From NCBI GenBank assembly GCA_015064385.1, contig SVSI01000002.1, positions 191,315 to 255,314 on the forward strand: a DNA stretch of 64,000 bases, written 5' to 3'. The DNA comes from Oscillospiraceae bacterium. GTDB taxonomy: Bacteria > Bacillota > Clostridia > Oscillospirales > CAG-272. The notes beneath the pieces were generated by a model. That model did no database searches and was not told the origin of the DNA. It saw only the letters and a list, made by a program, of their open reading frames with translations. Shown here piece by piece: positions 51,657 to 60,421 of this stretch. How positions within the stretch are numbered: position 1 is the stretch's first letter; every line of letters begins with the position of its first letter. A program made the translations under genes and the position numbers.

Positions 51657-53198
51657 TCAGTTTGCAAGCGCTTTTTCAATGGACGCTACAAGCTCGGCTT
51701 TTTCCATCTTCGCCTCCGAGCGGGCAACTATGATTCCGTTTGCATCTACTACGACCGTCATAGGATACTGTCCCTTACCGCCGAGAGCGAAATAGTAGCT
51801 CTCGCCCGGATTGTTGTGTCCGAATTTCATGGTATAGTCGGACATTCCGTACGTGTAGATACACTCATATATATCAAGGTCGCTGTCATCTGCCGAGCAT
51901 ATCGCTATCATATCGATGGCAACTCCCTTTTCGGTATATTCTTTATACACCTCCTCGAAGTGCGGAAGCTCTTCAAGGCAGGGCTGACAAGTCGTGTACC
52001 AGAAGTTTATAACCGTTACTTTCCCCTTGTTTTGTGATACGTTAAAGGTGCCGATATACTCACCCTCACTCGAGATTATCCTTATATCCTCACCGGCACA
52101 GATATTTCCTACGTTATATCCAACGGTCGGTCCTGCGTCGTCGGTAGCGGGCGGCGGAGAGCTCGGTTCTGGCGCCTTATCAATAAAGTTATAGTAAACG
52201 AGACTGCCGACAAGAACTGCCGATGCGAGTGATACTGCGGTAATTTTCACCGCTTTTACGCGCTTTTTACGTCTTATCTCGATCTTTTCTTTTTCCTCTT
52301 CGGTAGCATTTTCGGGTATCTCATTCGGCGGAAGGATTATCTTCGAGCCCTTCCACTGTATCGCGCTCGTTGGGCAGACCTCGATACATTCTCCGCAGTT
52401 TATACACTCGTGGTCGCCAACGTGACGAATATCCATTTTACATTTGCTGACACAAAGTCCGCAATCGATACACTTGGGCTTATCGAGCTTTATTCCGATA
52501 AGTGCTATCTTGTTAAAGAGTCCGTACAGAGCTCCGAGTGGACAGAAGAATCGGCAGAAGAATCGGTAGATAAATACCGAGCCGACTATAAATACTACGA
52601 GAAGGAAGAATTTCCAGGTAAAGAGCGGTCCAAGCAAGGAGAGAAGCGGGCGGTTTTCTGCGTTCGAGAGCAGTCCGACACCGCCTTCAAGCGTTCCCGC
52701 GGGACAGATGTACTTACAAAAAGCGGGTACCTTATTATTCGTTATGCTGTATATAAGAGGTATCGCTACGACGAAGAGAGCCAGTATCACGTATTTGAGA
52801 TAGGAAAGGACTCTCGTTACTCTGCTTTTCTTTATCTTCGGAGTTTTTATCTTATGTAAAAGGTCTTGAATAAGCCCGAAGGGACATAAGAAGCCGCATA
52901 TCCATCTTCCGAAAAGCAGTCCGTACAGCATAATGATTCCAAACATATAGTACGGAACGGTCTTATTTGCAACCGTGAGCGAATTCTGAAGCGCTCCGAG
53001 CGGGCAAGCCGCCGACGCGCCCGGGCAGGAGTAACAGTTAAGTCCGGGAGCGCACATATTTTTTACCGCTCCGCGATATATAAATCCGTTTCCGAAGCCC
53101 TTGAGATTCGCGTTAAACAGAAGTGCCGCGTAAAGCTGAATGAGCCGACGTTTCAGCGGCAGACGGCTCTTTTTCTTTTTTTCTTTATTCAGTTTCAT
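51657..53198 (-). CDS. NapH-like ferredoxin membrane protein fused to a thioredoxin domain
   Basis: The 513-residue protein starts at ATG 53198 (MKLNKEKKKKSR); a TTG three codons earlier is possible. Residues 15-240 form a polytopic NapH/NosR-like region with paired cysteine motifs (CGFLCPFG, CRFFCPLG) and an N-terminal NCYSCPGASAACPLG. Two 4Fe-4S motifs follow (CIDCGLCVSKC from 243, CINCGECIEVCP). After a charged linker and a further membrane helix, a TlpA-type thioredoxin domain ends the protein with C404-Q-P-C407. The layout suggests electrons pass from cytoplasmic clusters across the membrane to an outside dithiol. Its likely clients include the thioredoxin lipoprotein coded opposite. The upstream membrane gene ends one base before it. 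Confidence 0.88.
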   Translation of the reverse strand: MKLNKEKKKKSRLPLKRRLIQLYAALLFNANLKGFGNGFIYRGAVKNMCAPGLNCYSCPGASAACPLGALQNSLTVANKTVPYYMFGIIMLYGLLFGRWICGFLCPFGLIQDLLHKIKTPKIKKSRVTRVLSYLKYVILALFVVAIPLIYSITNNKVPAFCKYICPAGTLEGGVGLLSNAENRPLLSLLGPLFTWKFFLLVVFIVGSVFIYRFFCRFFCPLGALYGLFNKIALIGIKLDKPKCIDCGLCVSKCKMDIRHVGDHECINCGECIEVCPTSAIQWKGSKIILPPNEIPENATEEEKEKIEIRRKKRVKAVKITAVSLASAVLVGSLVYYNFIDKAPEPSSPPPATDDAGPTVGYNVGNICAGEDIRIISSEGEYIGTFNVSQNKGKVTVINFWYTTCQPCLEELPHFEEVYKEYTEKGVAIDMIAICSADDSDLDIYECIYTYGMSDYTMKFGHNNPGESYYFALGGKGQYPMTVVVDANGIIVARSEAKMEKAELVASIEKALAN

Positions 53199-53199
53199 A

Positions 53200-53970
53200 T
53201 TATCCAAGTCCTATACATTCGGTACAAATTTTAATTGCCTTTCCGAGAACGTCTCGCATGCCGCCGTTAAATATTCCGAGAACAATAAGTGCCACAGCCA
53301 CGGCAAAAATGCCAATGCGAATCCAGATTAGACGCTCTTTTTTCGGTACCTCAAATCTCTTTTCGGATACCTGCGCGCCCGACACTTTTGCAAGCGCATT
53401 TTTCAGTTCTTTTATCTCGTTATTTAAGCTGTTCTTTTCATAGTAAAGATAAAAAACGCCTACCGCCGCGGCAAAGGTTACACACGGCAAAGCCGTCAAC
53501 ACGAGCGCGACAACGCTTTTGTTTATATCCGAGGTAAAATTCGAAACGTTGATAACGTGGATAAGCACGGGTACGGCTGAAAAAATGCACAGGAGGGTGC
53601 AAAAGATCTTAACCATCCCTCTTCTGCCGGCTATTTTTTCTGCCTCGTAGCTACCCTCACCGCGTACCTCAAGCTTTGCACGCAGCTTTTTGACCGCCGC
53701 CGCCTTATCGGGCGCAGGACTCAATTTTTTATCTTCCATCGGGAGAAAAACCGATATGGCTATGCCGCCCAATATTCCCAAAAGACAAAGCGCGGTGGGT
53801 ATGATTATCTTCTTAAACTGCGCCGAAATGCTCTCGGTGGTAAACGGGTGATCCCCGCTTTTATATATGCTGACGCACGATACGATAAGGCATATCCCGA
53901 GAAGTACCGTCAGTACCGAAAGGGCTATACCGTATATCAGGTACAGCTTTTCTCTATTTTTTTGTGACAT
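53200..53970 (-). CDS. polytopic membrane protein, unknown
   Basis: The 256-residue protein starts at ATG 53970 (MSQKNREKLYLIYG) with GGAG eight bases upstream. It has four to five membrane segments (about 10-30, 50-70, 122-142, 150-175, 222-243), a conserved-looking cytoplasmic loop (KKLRAKLEVRGEGSYEAEKIAGRRG) and a coiled-coil stretch (YYEKNSLNNEIKELKNALAKV). The C-terminal CTEC could bind metal. It overlaps translationally with the NapH-thioredoxin gene, so it may assist it; no family is recognised. Confidence 0.65.
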   Translation of the reverse strand: MSQKNREKLYLIYGIALSVLTVLLGICLIVSCVSIYKSGDHPFTTESISAQFKKIIIPTALCLLGILGGIAISVFLPMEDKKLSPAPDKAAAVKKLRAKLEVRGEGSYEAEKIAGRRGMVKIFCTLLCIFSAVPVLIHVINVSNFTSDINKSVVALVLTALPCVTFAAAVGVFYLYYEKNSLNNEIKELKNALAKVSGAQVSEKRFEVPKKERLIWIRIGIFAVAVALIVLGIFNGGMRDVLGKAIKICTECIGLG

Positions 53971-54053
53971 ATTTATCTCCGTTTTTTCAAGTTTGCGTAA
54001 AGTTACGGCGTGTTTCTTGATTTTATCATAAAATCTATACAAAGTCAAGATTT

Positions 54054-55724
54054 TTATATTATCTCTATCCTTATTGAAAGATTTTCGCACGCTTTTGCAT
54101 AAAAGACTTTATAGTGACCGTGACGGCTGCAAGCAAATTTGTCCGTACAAACGATCTCACCGCTGACAAAATATCTGCATTTTGCCCCGCCGTATGCGAT
54201 CTCGAGGCAGTTTTTATCGGCTTTTATATCCGAATACTCCTCGCCGTCAAAATAGAACGCAGGGAGAAGATGTGCGATCTCGCCCTTGCCCGAAACGGAT
54301 ATTTCAACCCCTTTTTCGCTGACGGTATATTCCGCGCAAACAGTCTCGCCATCCTCAAGTGTAACTGCAAATTTCGCTTCAGCGCTACCCTTTTCAGCGT
54401 TTTCCGAAAGTCCCTTCAGCTCGTATATAGAGGACGGCGTCGTTGCGAAAATAAATTTCCCATTTGAAAGCCGTCCGGGCGCGAGCGAGAGATCACAAGC
54501 GTCTTTGACGTCTATCTCGTAGCTCGGGCTTTTTGTACAGGGAGCCGAAATACACACGGTGCTCGGCGCACCTATCTTGTGAACTCGTCCAAGTCCCGAT
54601 GCATCGTAGTGCATATTGGCAAAGGTCTCAAACTCGAGGAAATATCCTCCCGCATTTAAGAAGATCTTATGAAACGCGTCCGACGTTTTTGCCGTGTAGG
54701 GCGCGCAAAGATCGGTTTGTGTCTCGGCAATATTCTCGTTACATATAAGCTGTGCAACGTAGAGAAAAGATGCCGTAGTTATCATATATTTATCGAAATA
54801 AGCGTAGTTTTCGCAGCCGTATTTCGTCTCTGTGGGGAAGCGGTTTTTGATATGTCTTATGGGATTTTTCGAGAGCCAGAATTCGACGTTGTCAAGCGCT
54901 CTGTTTGCCGCTTCCTTAAAGCGTCCCGCAAGTGCAAGGTTGCCCTCGTTTGCGTATCTGTTTGCCTCGTATTCGAGAACTATCGCAAGATGCGCCTCGT
55001 TATGAGGAAACTGCGAGGAGCGTCCCCCGAAGGGCACTTCCCCCGTGACCGACTGCATTTTAAGCGTTAGAAGTCCGGCTTTTCTCAGGCACTCGTCAAG
55101 CTCCTTGCGGTATTTTCCGTTATATCCGAAATGGAGAAGCACCGCAAAAAGACCGCGCGGAACGAGATCGTAAACCATGGGGGGATTTTCCTCGTCGTCA
55201 CGATACATCGAGTTCTCGTCCAGCCAGTGAAGCTGTGTGGGTATCTGAATATCTATAAACTCGCTCGAGTCGCAAAGTCCGATATACGTTCGCATATATT
55301 CACTGACCGCCGTGAAAAGCGCCCAGTTGAATATTTTGTCGTGCGGCGTCTTTGCGTACTGCGTATAACAGGTCTCGGGTACTATCGTGCGAAGGCAGTC
55401 CTTCCAGTAGCGTATCTTGTCCTCTGAAACGATATTTTTCCCTTCAAGTTCCATGATACAAAAGATTATTTCCTTGACAGAAAAATCATTTGCCGCCTTT
55501 ACCTTCGGTATGTTTTCACAGCAAAAGTCCATCATCTCAATAAAAATTGGGAGAAGCTCTTTTTTTCTTCCCTTCGCTATGAGTATTCCGATGTCGGAGG
55601 TGAGTCGGGGAAAGCCGTGTTCCTTTAGACCGAGCGTCTTTACCTCGTTAAAATAGCGCTCTATATGCTCAAAGCTGTATGCCTCAAGCGTTCTTTCCAT
55701 AAGGGCAATATATCTTTGCCTCAT
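54054..55724 (-). CDS. 556-residue protein, possible alpha-toroid carbohydrate-active enzyme
   Basis: The protein is cytoplasmic (no signal peptide) and starts after GAGGAGG. The N-terminal two thirds are helical with conserved-looking motifs (HWLDENSMYRDD, VYDLVPRGLFAVLLHFGY, GEVPFGGRSSQFPHNEAHLA), which recall alpha-alpha toroid lyases and hydrolases acting on uronic-acid sugars. The C-terminal third (from about 370) is a beta-sandwich. I cannot name the family with confidence. It is monocistronic, just before the SCIFF locus on the other strand. Confidence 0.5.
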   Translation of the reverse strand: MRQRYIALMERTLEAYSFEHIERYFNEVKTLGLKEHGFPRLTSDIGILIAKGRKKELLPIFIEMMDFCCENIPKVKAANDFSVKEIIFCIMELEGKNIVSEDKIRYWKDCLRTIVPETCYTQYAKTPHDKIFNWALFTAVSEYMRTYIGLCDSSEFIDIQIPTQLHWLDENSMYRDDEENPPMVYDLVPRGLFAVLLHFGYNGKYRKELDECLRKAGLLTLKMQSVTGEVPFGGRSSQFPHNEAHLAIVLEYEANRYANEGNLALAGRFKEAANRALDNVEFWLSKNPIRHIKNRFPTETKYGCENYAYFDKYMITTASFLYVAQLICNENIAETQTDLCAPYTAKTSDAFHKIFLNAGGYFLEFETFANMHYDASGLGRVHKIGAPSTVCISAPCTKSPSYEIDVKDACDLSLAPGRLSNGKFIFATTPSSIYELKGLSENAEKGSAEAKFAVTLEDGETVCAEYTVSEKGVEISVSGKGEIAHLLPAFYFDGEEYSDIKADKNCLEIAYGGAKCRYFVSGEIVCTDKFACSRHGHYKVFYAKACENLSIRIEII

Positions 55725-55827
55725 AACAAACCTCCTCGATTTATTAAATCTCGCCCTTGTATTATATCAAATAGCGAAAAAAATGTCAATAAAATCGGAT
55801 ATAAGTAAAAAAATATTATTATCTCGC

Positions 55828-55856
55828 TTGACAGACGACGAGGCGCGTGATATAAT
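55828..55856 (+). promoter_or_regulatory. consensus promoter of the SCIFF precursor
   Basis: TTGACA (55828-55833), 17 bases, TATAAT (55851-55856): full consensus, with the start codon 35 bases further. Confidence 0.88.
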
Positions 55857-55890
55857 AGAGAAAATATTAAATTTAACGGAGGAGTTTATC

Positions 55891-56049
55891 ATGCGTATAA
55901 AGACTCTCGATACCAGAAATCTCTGCGAAAGCGCCAAGAACGGCGGTTGCGGCGAATGCCAGACCTCTTGCCAGTCCGCTTGCAAGACCAGCTGCGGTAT
56001 CGCAAATCAGCAGTGTGAAAACACCAAGAAGGAAAACGAAAACAAGTAA
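55891..56049 (+). CDS. scfA: SCIFF ranthipeptide precursor
   Basis: The 52-residue peptide starts at ATG 55891 with GGAGG seven bases upstream. The core GGCGECQTSCQSACKTSC and the following GIANQQC are the hallmark of the six-cysteines-in-forty-five (SCIFF) family, nearly universal in Clostridia. Cysteines are at 12, 20, 23, 27, 31, 35 and 42. A radical SAM enzyme (next gene) makes thioether links in such peptides; the physiological role has been tied to signalling in some clostridia but is not settled. A polar, lysine-rich C-terminal tail of ten residues follows the last cysteine. Confidence 0.95.
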   Translation: MRIKTLDTRNLCESAKNGGCGECQTSCQSACKTSCGIANQQCENTKKENENK

Positions 56050-56064
56050 TTCTTTTTCGCTCCG

Positions 56065-56092
56065 AATGCCGCCTTTTTGGGCGGCATTTTTG
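56065..56092 (+). terminator. terminator/attenuator after the SCIFF precursor
   Basis: ATGCCGCC / GGCGGCAT hairpin followed by TTTTTGG. Some read-through must reach the maturase gene unless it has its own promoter, so this probably sets a high peptide-to-enzyme ratio. Confidence 0.75.
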
Positions 56093-56097
56093 GTAGT

Positions 56098-56151
56098 TTT
56101 TCTGAAAACCTTTTTGGGAAAAGGTTTTCAGACTTCCCAAAAACTTTACTT
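56098..56151 (-). repeat. dispersed palindromic element, variant copy 3
   Basis: Read on the minus strand it begins AGTAAAGTTTTTGGG as copies 1 and 2 do. Its palindrome is CTGAAAACC...GGTTTTCAG (56102-56131), which matches the second stem near 11257-11287 instead. It lies between scfA and scfB. Confidence 0.75.
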
Positions 56152-56284
56152 GAAACATAATAAGCAAGATCGATACTCGACTTTTTCATTCCGATCAGAA
56201 TGACAGTTCCCCGTGCCCGCACCCACAAACCAAGATCCCTAATTCAAAAATTCAAATAAAAATCAAAACAAGGAAATACATACT

Positions 56285-57664
56285 ATGATACACGCTTATA
56301 AGCTTGGAAATATGAACATCGTTCTCGATATCTTCTCGGGCTCGGTCCACGTCGTTGACGAGGTCGCGTACGACATCATAACCTCTTATGAAAACAAAGA
56401 AAAAGAGGAGATAATTGCCGATATTCTCGCAAAATATCCCAACCGAGATGACGTAAACCGCGCCGAGATACTCGACTGCTTTAATCAGATCGAAGAGCTG
56501 AAGGCATCGGGCAAGCTCTTTACACCCGACACCTTTTCTCCTATGGCGGACACCCTCAAGAAAAAGACCTCAGGCGTCGTCAAGGCGCTTTGCCTGCACG
56601 TTGCTCATACCTGCAACTTAAACTGTGAATACTGCTTTGCAAGTCAGGGTAAGTATCACGGAGAGCGCGCTATAATGTCTCTTGACGTAGCAAAGCGCGC
56701 GCTCGATTTCCTTATCGAAAATTCAAAAGGCAGACGTAATCTCGAGGTTGACTTCTTCGGCGGCGAGCCCCTTATGAACTTTGATATGCTCAAAGAGCTG
56801 GTCAAATACGCACGCGAGCGCGAAAAGGAGTGCGGCAAAAATTTTCGCTTCACCCTGACCACTAATGGACTGCTTATCGACGACGACGTAATCGATTTTG
56901 CAAATCGCGAAATGAGCAACGTAGTTCTCAGCTTGGACGGACGAAAAGAGGTCCACGACCGCTACCGCGTTGACTACGCAGGAAACGGAAGCTGGGAGCG
57001 CATCGTACCCAAATTCCAGAAGCTCGTAGAGGCAAGAGGCGGCAAAAACTACTATATGCGCGGCACCTTCACGCACGCAAATCCCGATTTCTTAAAGGAC
57101 ATCGAAAAGATGCTCGAGCTCGGCTTTACCGAGCTGAGTATGGAGCCGGTAGTCTGCGCACCCGAGGATAAATCAGCGCTCACTCCCGAGGATCTCCCGA
57201 TAGTACTCGAGCAGTATGAAAATCTCGCCGAGCTTATGCTAAAGCGCCGCCGCGAGGGTAAGCCGTTCACATTCTACCACTATATGATCGACCTTAAGGG
57301 CGGCCCCTGCATCTACAAGAGAGTTTCGGGATGCGGCTCGGGGACCGAATATATGGCAGTCACCCCTTGGGGAGACCTTTACCCCTGCCATCAGTTCGTC
57401 GGCGAGGAAAAATTCAAACTCGGTGACATCTGGAACGGAGTTACCAACACCGAAACGCAGGAAGAATTCGGCAAATGCAACGTATATACCCGCCCCGAAT
57501 GCGCCGACTGCTGGGCAAAGCTTTACTGCTCGGGCGGTTGCGCGGCAAACGCATACCACGCTACCGGATCGGTAAACGGAGTTTACAAGTACGGCTGTGA
57601 GCTTTTCCGCAAGAGAATGGAATGTGCCATTATGCTCGAAGCGGCAAAGGCGGAAGAAGAGTAA
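56285..57664 (+). CDS. scfB: SCIFF radical SAM maturase
   Basis: The 459-residue radical SAM/SPASM enzyme forms Cys-alpha/gamma thioethers in the SCIFF peptide. The N-terminal 100 residues are a RiPP-recognition-like region starting MIHAYKLGNMNIVLDIFSGSVHVVD. The radical SAM cluster motif is C110-x3-C114-x2-C117 (HTCNLNCEYC), followed by the glycine-rich FFGGEPL. The C-terminal SPASM region carries many cysteines (CIYKRVSGCGSGTEY, YPCHQF, CADCWAKLYCSGGCAAN). The pair scfA-scfB is conserved in Clostridia. Confidence 0.96.
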   Translation: MIHAYKLGNMNIVLDIFSGSVHVVDEVAYDIITSYENKEKEEIIADILAKYPNRDDVNRAEILDCFNQIEELKASGKLFTPDTFSPMADTLKKKTSGVVKALCLHVAHTCNLNCEYCFASQGKYHGERAIMSLDVAKRALDFLIENSKGRRNLEVDFFGGEPLMNFDMLKELVKYAREREKECGKNFRFTLTTNGLLIDDDVIDFANREMSNVVLSLDGRKEVHDRYRVDYAGNGSWERIVPKFQKLVEARGGKNYYMRGTFTHANPDFLKDIEKMLELGFTELSMEPVVCAPEDKSALTPEDLPIVLEQYENLAELMLKRRREGKPFTFYHYMIDLKGGPCIYKRVSGCGSGTEYMAVTPWGDLYPCHQFVGEEKFKLGDIWNGVTNTETQEEFGKCNVYTRPECADCWAKLYCSGGCAANAYHATGSVNGVYKYGCELFRKRMECAIMLEAAKAEEE

Positions 57665-57665
57665 T

Positions 57666-59006
57666 ATGGATACTCCTATATACGATTTTGTAAAGAAATA
57701 TTCGGACGAAAAGACCGTCCGAGCACATATGCCCGGACACAAGGGAAACGGACCTCTCGGCGTCGAAGCGATCGACATAACCGAAATCGAGGGCGCAGAC
57801 CTTCTTTACAGCCCGAGCACGGTAATAAAAAAGAGCGAAGAAAACGCATCGAAGCTTTTTGGTAGCGCGCGCACGCTCTATTCAACAGAGGGCTCTTCCC
57901 TTTCGATCCGCGCTATGCTCTATCTTGCCACGATCTACGCGAAAAGCCAAGGCAAAAAGCCGACGATCGCGGCAGGGCGAAACGCGCACAAGGTCTTTAT
58001 AAGCGGAGCCGCTCTGCTTGATTTTGATATTACGTGGATCTTTCCCGAAAAGAGCGAAAGCATCGTTTCGTGTGAAATAACCCCCGATGCGCTCGACAGC
58101 TTTCTCGGTGAAAACGAGGTCTGCGCGGTGTATATCACAAGTCCCGATTATCTTGGAAATATTGCCGATATAGAGGGACTTTCAAGGATCTGCAAAAAGC
58201 ACGGCGTTTTACTTTTGGTTGATAACGCGCACGGCGCGTATCTGAACTTTCTGCCCGTATCCTTGCATCCGATCTCGCTCGGAGCACATATGTGCGCAGA
58301 TTCGGCACACAAAACTCTTCCCGTTCTGACGGGAGGAGCTTATCTGCATCTGTCAAAGGATGCACCCGAGATCTTTTACGAGATGGCAGACAGCGCGATG
58401 GCTCTATTTGCTTCAACGAGCCCATCATACCTCATACTGCAATCTCTCGATCTTGCAAACGAGTACCTGTGCGACTCGTATCGAGATCGACTTTGCAGCT
58501 TTGCCAAAAAGGTCTCCGAGTTAAAGGAAAAACTGATCTCTGCGGGATACACCCTTATCGGAGACGAGGCGCTTAAGATAACGCTTGAAACGAAAAAATA
58601 CGGATACACGGGCATCGAAATTGCCGATATACTAAGGAAAAACGGTATCGTATGTGAATTTTACGACAGCGATTTTACCGTTCTTATGCTCACTCCCGAG
58701 AGCGGCGAAACCGCGCTTGAAAGAATTTACGACGCTTTGATCGAAATACCTCAAAAGACCGAGATCACCGATAAAATGCCGACTCTCGAAATACCCGAAA
58801 GGGTGCTCACTCCAAGAGCGGCGGCTCTGTGCGAAAGCCGTGAATTTGACGTTTGCGAGAGCGCAGGCAAGGTGCTTGGTACCGCGAGCGTCTCCTGTCC
58901 GCCCGCAATACCGATAGTCGTTTGCGGCGAAAGGATAAGCGAGAGCGCAGTGAGAGTTTTTGAGTACTACGGTATTAAAAAGGTCCGCTGTGTAAAAACA
59001 AAATAA
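57666..59006 (+). CDS. Orn/Lys/Arg decarboxylase-family PLP enzyme
   Basis: The 446-residue aspartate-aminotransferase-fold enzyme starts at ATG 57666, one base after the scfB stop. The family motif RAHMPGHKGNG is at the N-terminus, and the PLP lysine is K216 in CADSAHKTLPVLTGGAYL. It is a short Gram-positive type and decarboxylates a basic amino acid, most likely lysine or arginine; the specificity is open. Tight coupling to scfB suggests joint expression; whether there is a functional tie to the peptide is unknown. Confidence 0.88.
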   Translation: MDTPIYDFVKKYSDEKTVRAHMPGHKGNGPLGVEAIDITEIEGADLLYSPSTVIKKSEENASKLFGSARTLYSTEGSSLSIRAMLYLATIYAKSQGKKPTIAAGRNAHKVFISGAALLDFDITWIFPEKSESIVSCEITPDALDSFLGENEVCAVYITSPDYLGNIADIEGLSRICKKHGVLLLVDNAHGAYLNFLPVSLHPISLGAHMCADSAHKTLPVLTGGAYLHLSKDAPEIFYEMADSAMALFASTSPSYLILQSLDLANEYLCDSYRDRLCSFAKKVSELKEKLISAGYTLIGDEALKITLETKKYGYTGIEIADILRKNGIVCEFYDSDFTVLMLTPESGETALERIYDALIEIPQKTEITDKMPTLEIPERVLTPRAAALCESREFDVCESAGKVLGTASVSCPPAIPIVVCGERISESAVRVFEYYGIKKVRCVKTK

Positions 59007-59023
59007 CGAAAGGTGAGAGAAAA

Positions 59024-59422
59024 ATGACACCAAAGATCACGGGAATACATCACGTAGCCCTTAAGGCAAAAGGGCTTGAAAACTATAAAAGGATGTTTGA
59101 ATTTTATCACGAAATTCTCGGTCTCCCCGTTGTACGCGAGTGGGGAGAGGGCGAAAATCTCGGTGCTATGCTCGATACGGGAGCGGGTATGCTTGAGATA
59201 TTCTCAAATGCCGACGACATTCTTTCCGAGGGCGCGCTCCGCCACATCGCTTTTGCAGTAGAGAGTGTAGATGTTTGCGTGGAAGCAGTACGCCGTGCGG
59301 GATATGAGATAACAATGGAGCCAAAAGACATAGTGATATCATCAGAGCCACCCTTGCCTGCAAGAATTGCCTTCTGCACAGGACCGGTGGGCGAAAGTGT
59401 TGAGTTTTTCACGGAAAAATAA
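59024..59422 (+). CDS. VOC (glyoxalase/bleomycin-resistance fold) protein
   Basis: The 132-residue protein has two beta-alpha-beta-beta-beta units. Metal-ligand positions are compatible with VOC enzymes: the first histidine in ITGIHHVALKAK, then glutamate in AGMLEIFSN, histidine in LRHIAFAVE and the C-terminal glutamate in GESVEFFTEK. It may be lyase, epimerase or dioxygenase-like; the substrate is unknown. GAAAGGTGAG precedes the ATG, 17 bases after the decarboxylase. Confidence 0.82.
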   Translation: MTPKITGIHHVALKAKGLENYKRMFEFYHEILGLPVVREWGEGENLGAMLDTGAGMLEIFSNADDILSEGALRHIAFAVESVDVCVEAVRRAGYEITMEPKDIVISSEPPLPARIAFCTGPVGESVEFFTEK

Positions 59423-59452
59423 AAAACGGACGGTAAAACCGTCCGTTTTTTT
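59421..59452. terminator. bidirectional terminator between the VOC and AraC genes
   Basis: A perfect 13-base stem AAAAAACGGACGG / CCGTCCGTTTTTT, loop TAAAA, T runs on both strands. Confidence 0.92.
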
Positions 59453-60302
59453 AATATAATTCACCGCCCCGCTTTTCTGCAAGATATTTCTTTGGGGTAG
59501 TACCTCTGAGGCGCTTGAACACTTTGATAAAATACGAGGGATCGCTGAAACCACAGATCTCGGCGGTTGCTTCTATCGTATAGCCGTCCAAAAGATAGGC
59601 GCAGGCGTGACTTATGCGAACAACGTTCAAAAATTCAGAAAACCCGGTGCCTACCGAAATTTTAAGCCATCTGCAAAAATAATTTTTACTGTATCCGAAA
59701 AAATTAGCCGCGTCATTCATAGTGATCTTTCTGTGATAGTTACTTTCAACCCACTCAAGAAATCGCGACGCGTCACTTACGGGAGACGTCGGGGTGTTTT
59801 CCGAACGGGCGCAGGATGCAAGGTAATTTATTATTTCAAGCGTTGCGGCTACGCGCTTATCAAAAGAGTTTTCTTCACTCGCAGCAATAAGTGCAACGGC
59901 GTATATCTTATCAAAATCCTTACACTCACAAGGAATAAACTCAAGAGATTTTCCCTGTGCGCTCAAAATGTTTCTTACGTTAAGGTATCTTTCGAGTATT
60001 TCAAGATTTATATGGAGTACGTGAATAAACTCTCCGCCCTCCTTGTAAATCATAGAGTGAAGCTGCTTTGGAGCTATATATATCGCCGTTTTGCCCGATA
60101 TTTTCACACTTTTTCCATTGACCGTTGCTTCTCCGTCAATACCGTTTGTGAAAACTATTTCAATGGTATCTCCATAATGAAGAAAAGTCTCAACGGGACG
60201 CCCACGCTCGCAAGGCAATAGAACTCTGTGCCAAGTCCATATTTTTTGATTGCTTGCTTCTTTGAACACAAAATCGCCTCCCTCGCAGTTCAATTTTACC
60301 AT
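59451..60302 (-). CDS. AraC-family transcriptional regulator
   Basis: The 283-residue regulator has an N-terminal cupin-like sensor domain (about 10-130) and two C-terminal helix-turn-helix motifs (ITMNDAANFFGYSKNYFCRWL; IEATAEICGFSDPSYFIKVFKRLRGTTPKKYL). I chose the ATG at 60302 (MVKLNCEGG) because AAAGG lies seven bases before; the frame continues 17 codons upstream. It is divergent from the GH38 mannosidase and probably controls it in response to a sugar. Confidence 0.87.
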   Translation of the reverse strand: MVKLNCEGGDFVFKEASNQKIWTWHRVLLPCERGRPVETFLHYGDTIEIVFTNGIDGEATVNGKSVKISGKTAIYIAPKQLHSMIYKEGGEFIHVLHINLEILERYLNVRNILSAQGKSLEFIPCECKDFDKIYAVALIAASEENSFDKRVAATLEIINYLASCARSENTPTSPVSDASRFLEWVESNYHRKITMNDAANFFGYSKNYFCRWLKISVGTGFSEFLNVVRISHACAYLLDGYTIEATAEICGFSDPSYFIKVFKRLRGTTPKKYLAEKRGGELY

Positions 60303-60421
60303 TTTATCGCCTTTTGTCAAGACCATATATGTATTTTTTACTATTTTTAACAATTATATTGCATTTTATTTTTGTTTTTGCAGCGTTAAAATGATTTCAG
60401 AGACCGAAAGGAGAGGTATTT

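Noticed and set aside
56015..56228. Short frames on both strands between scfA and scfB
   Set aside because: They run through the terminator and dispersed repeat and have no start signals.
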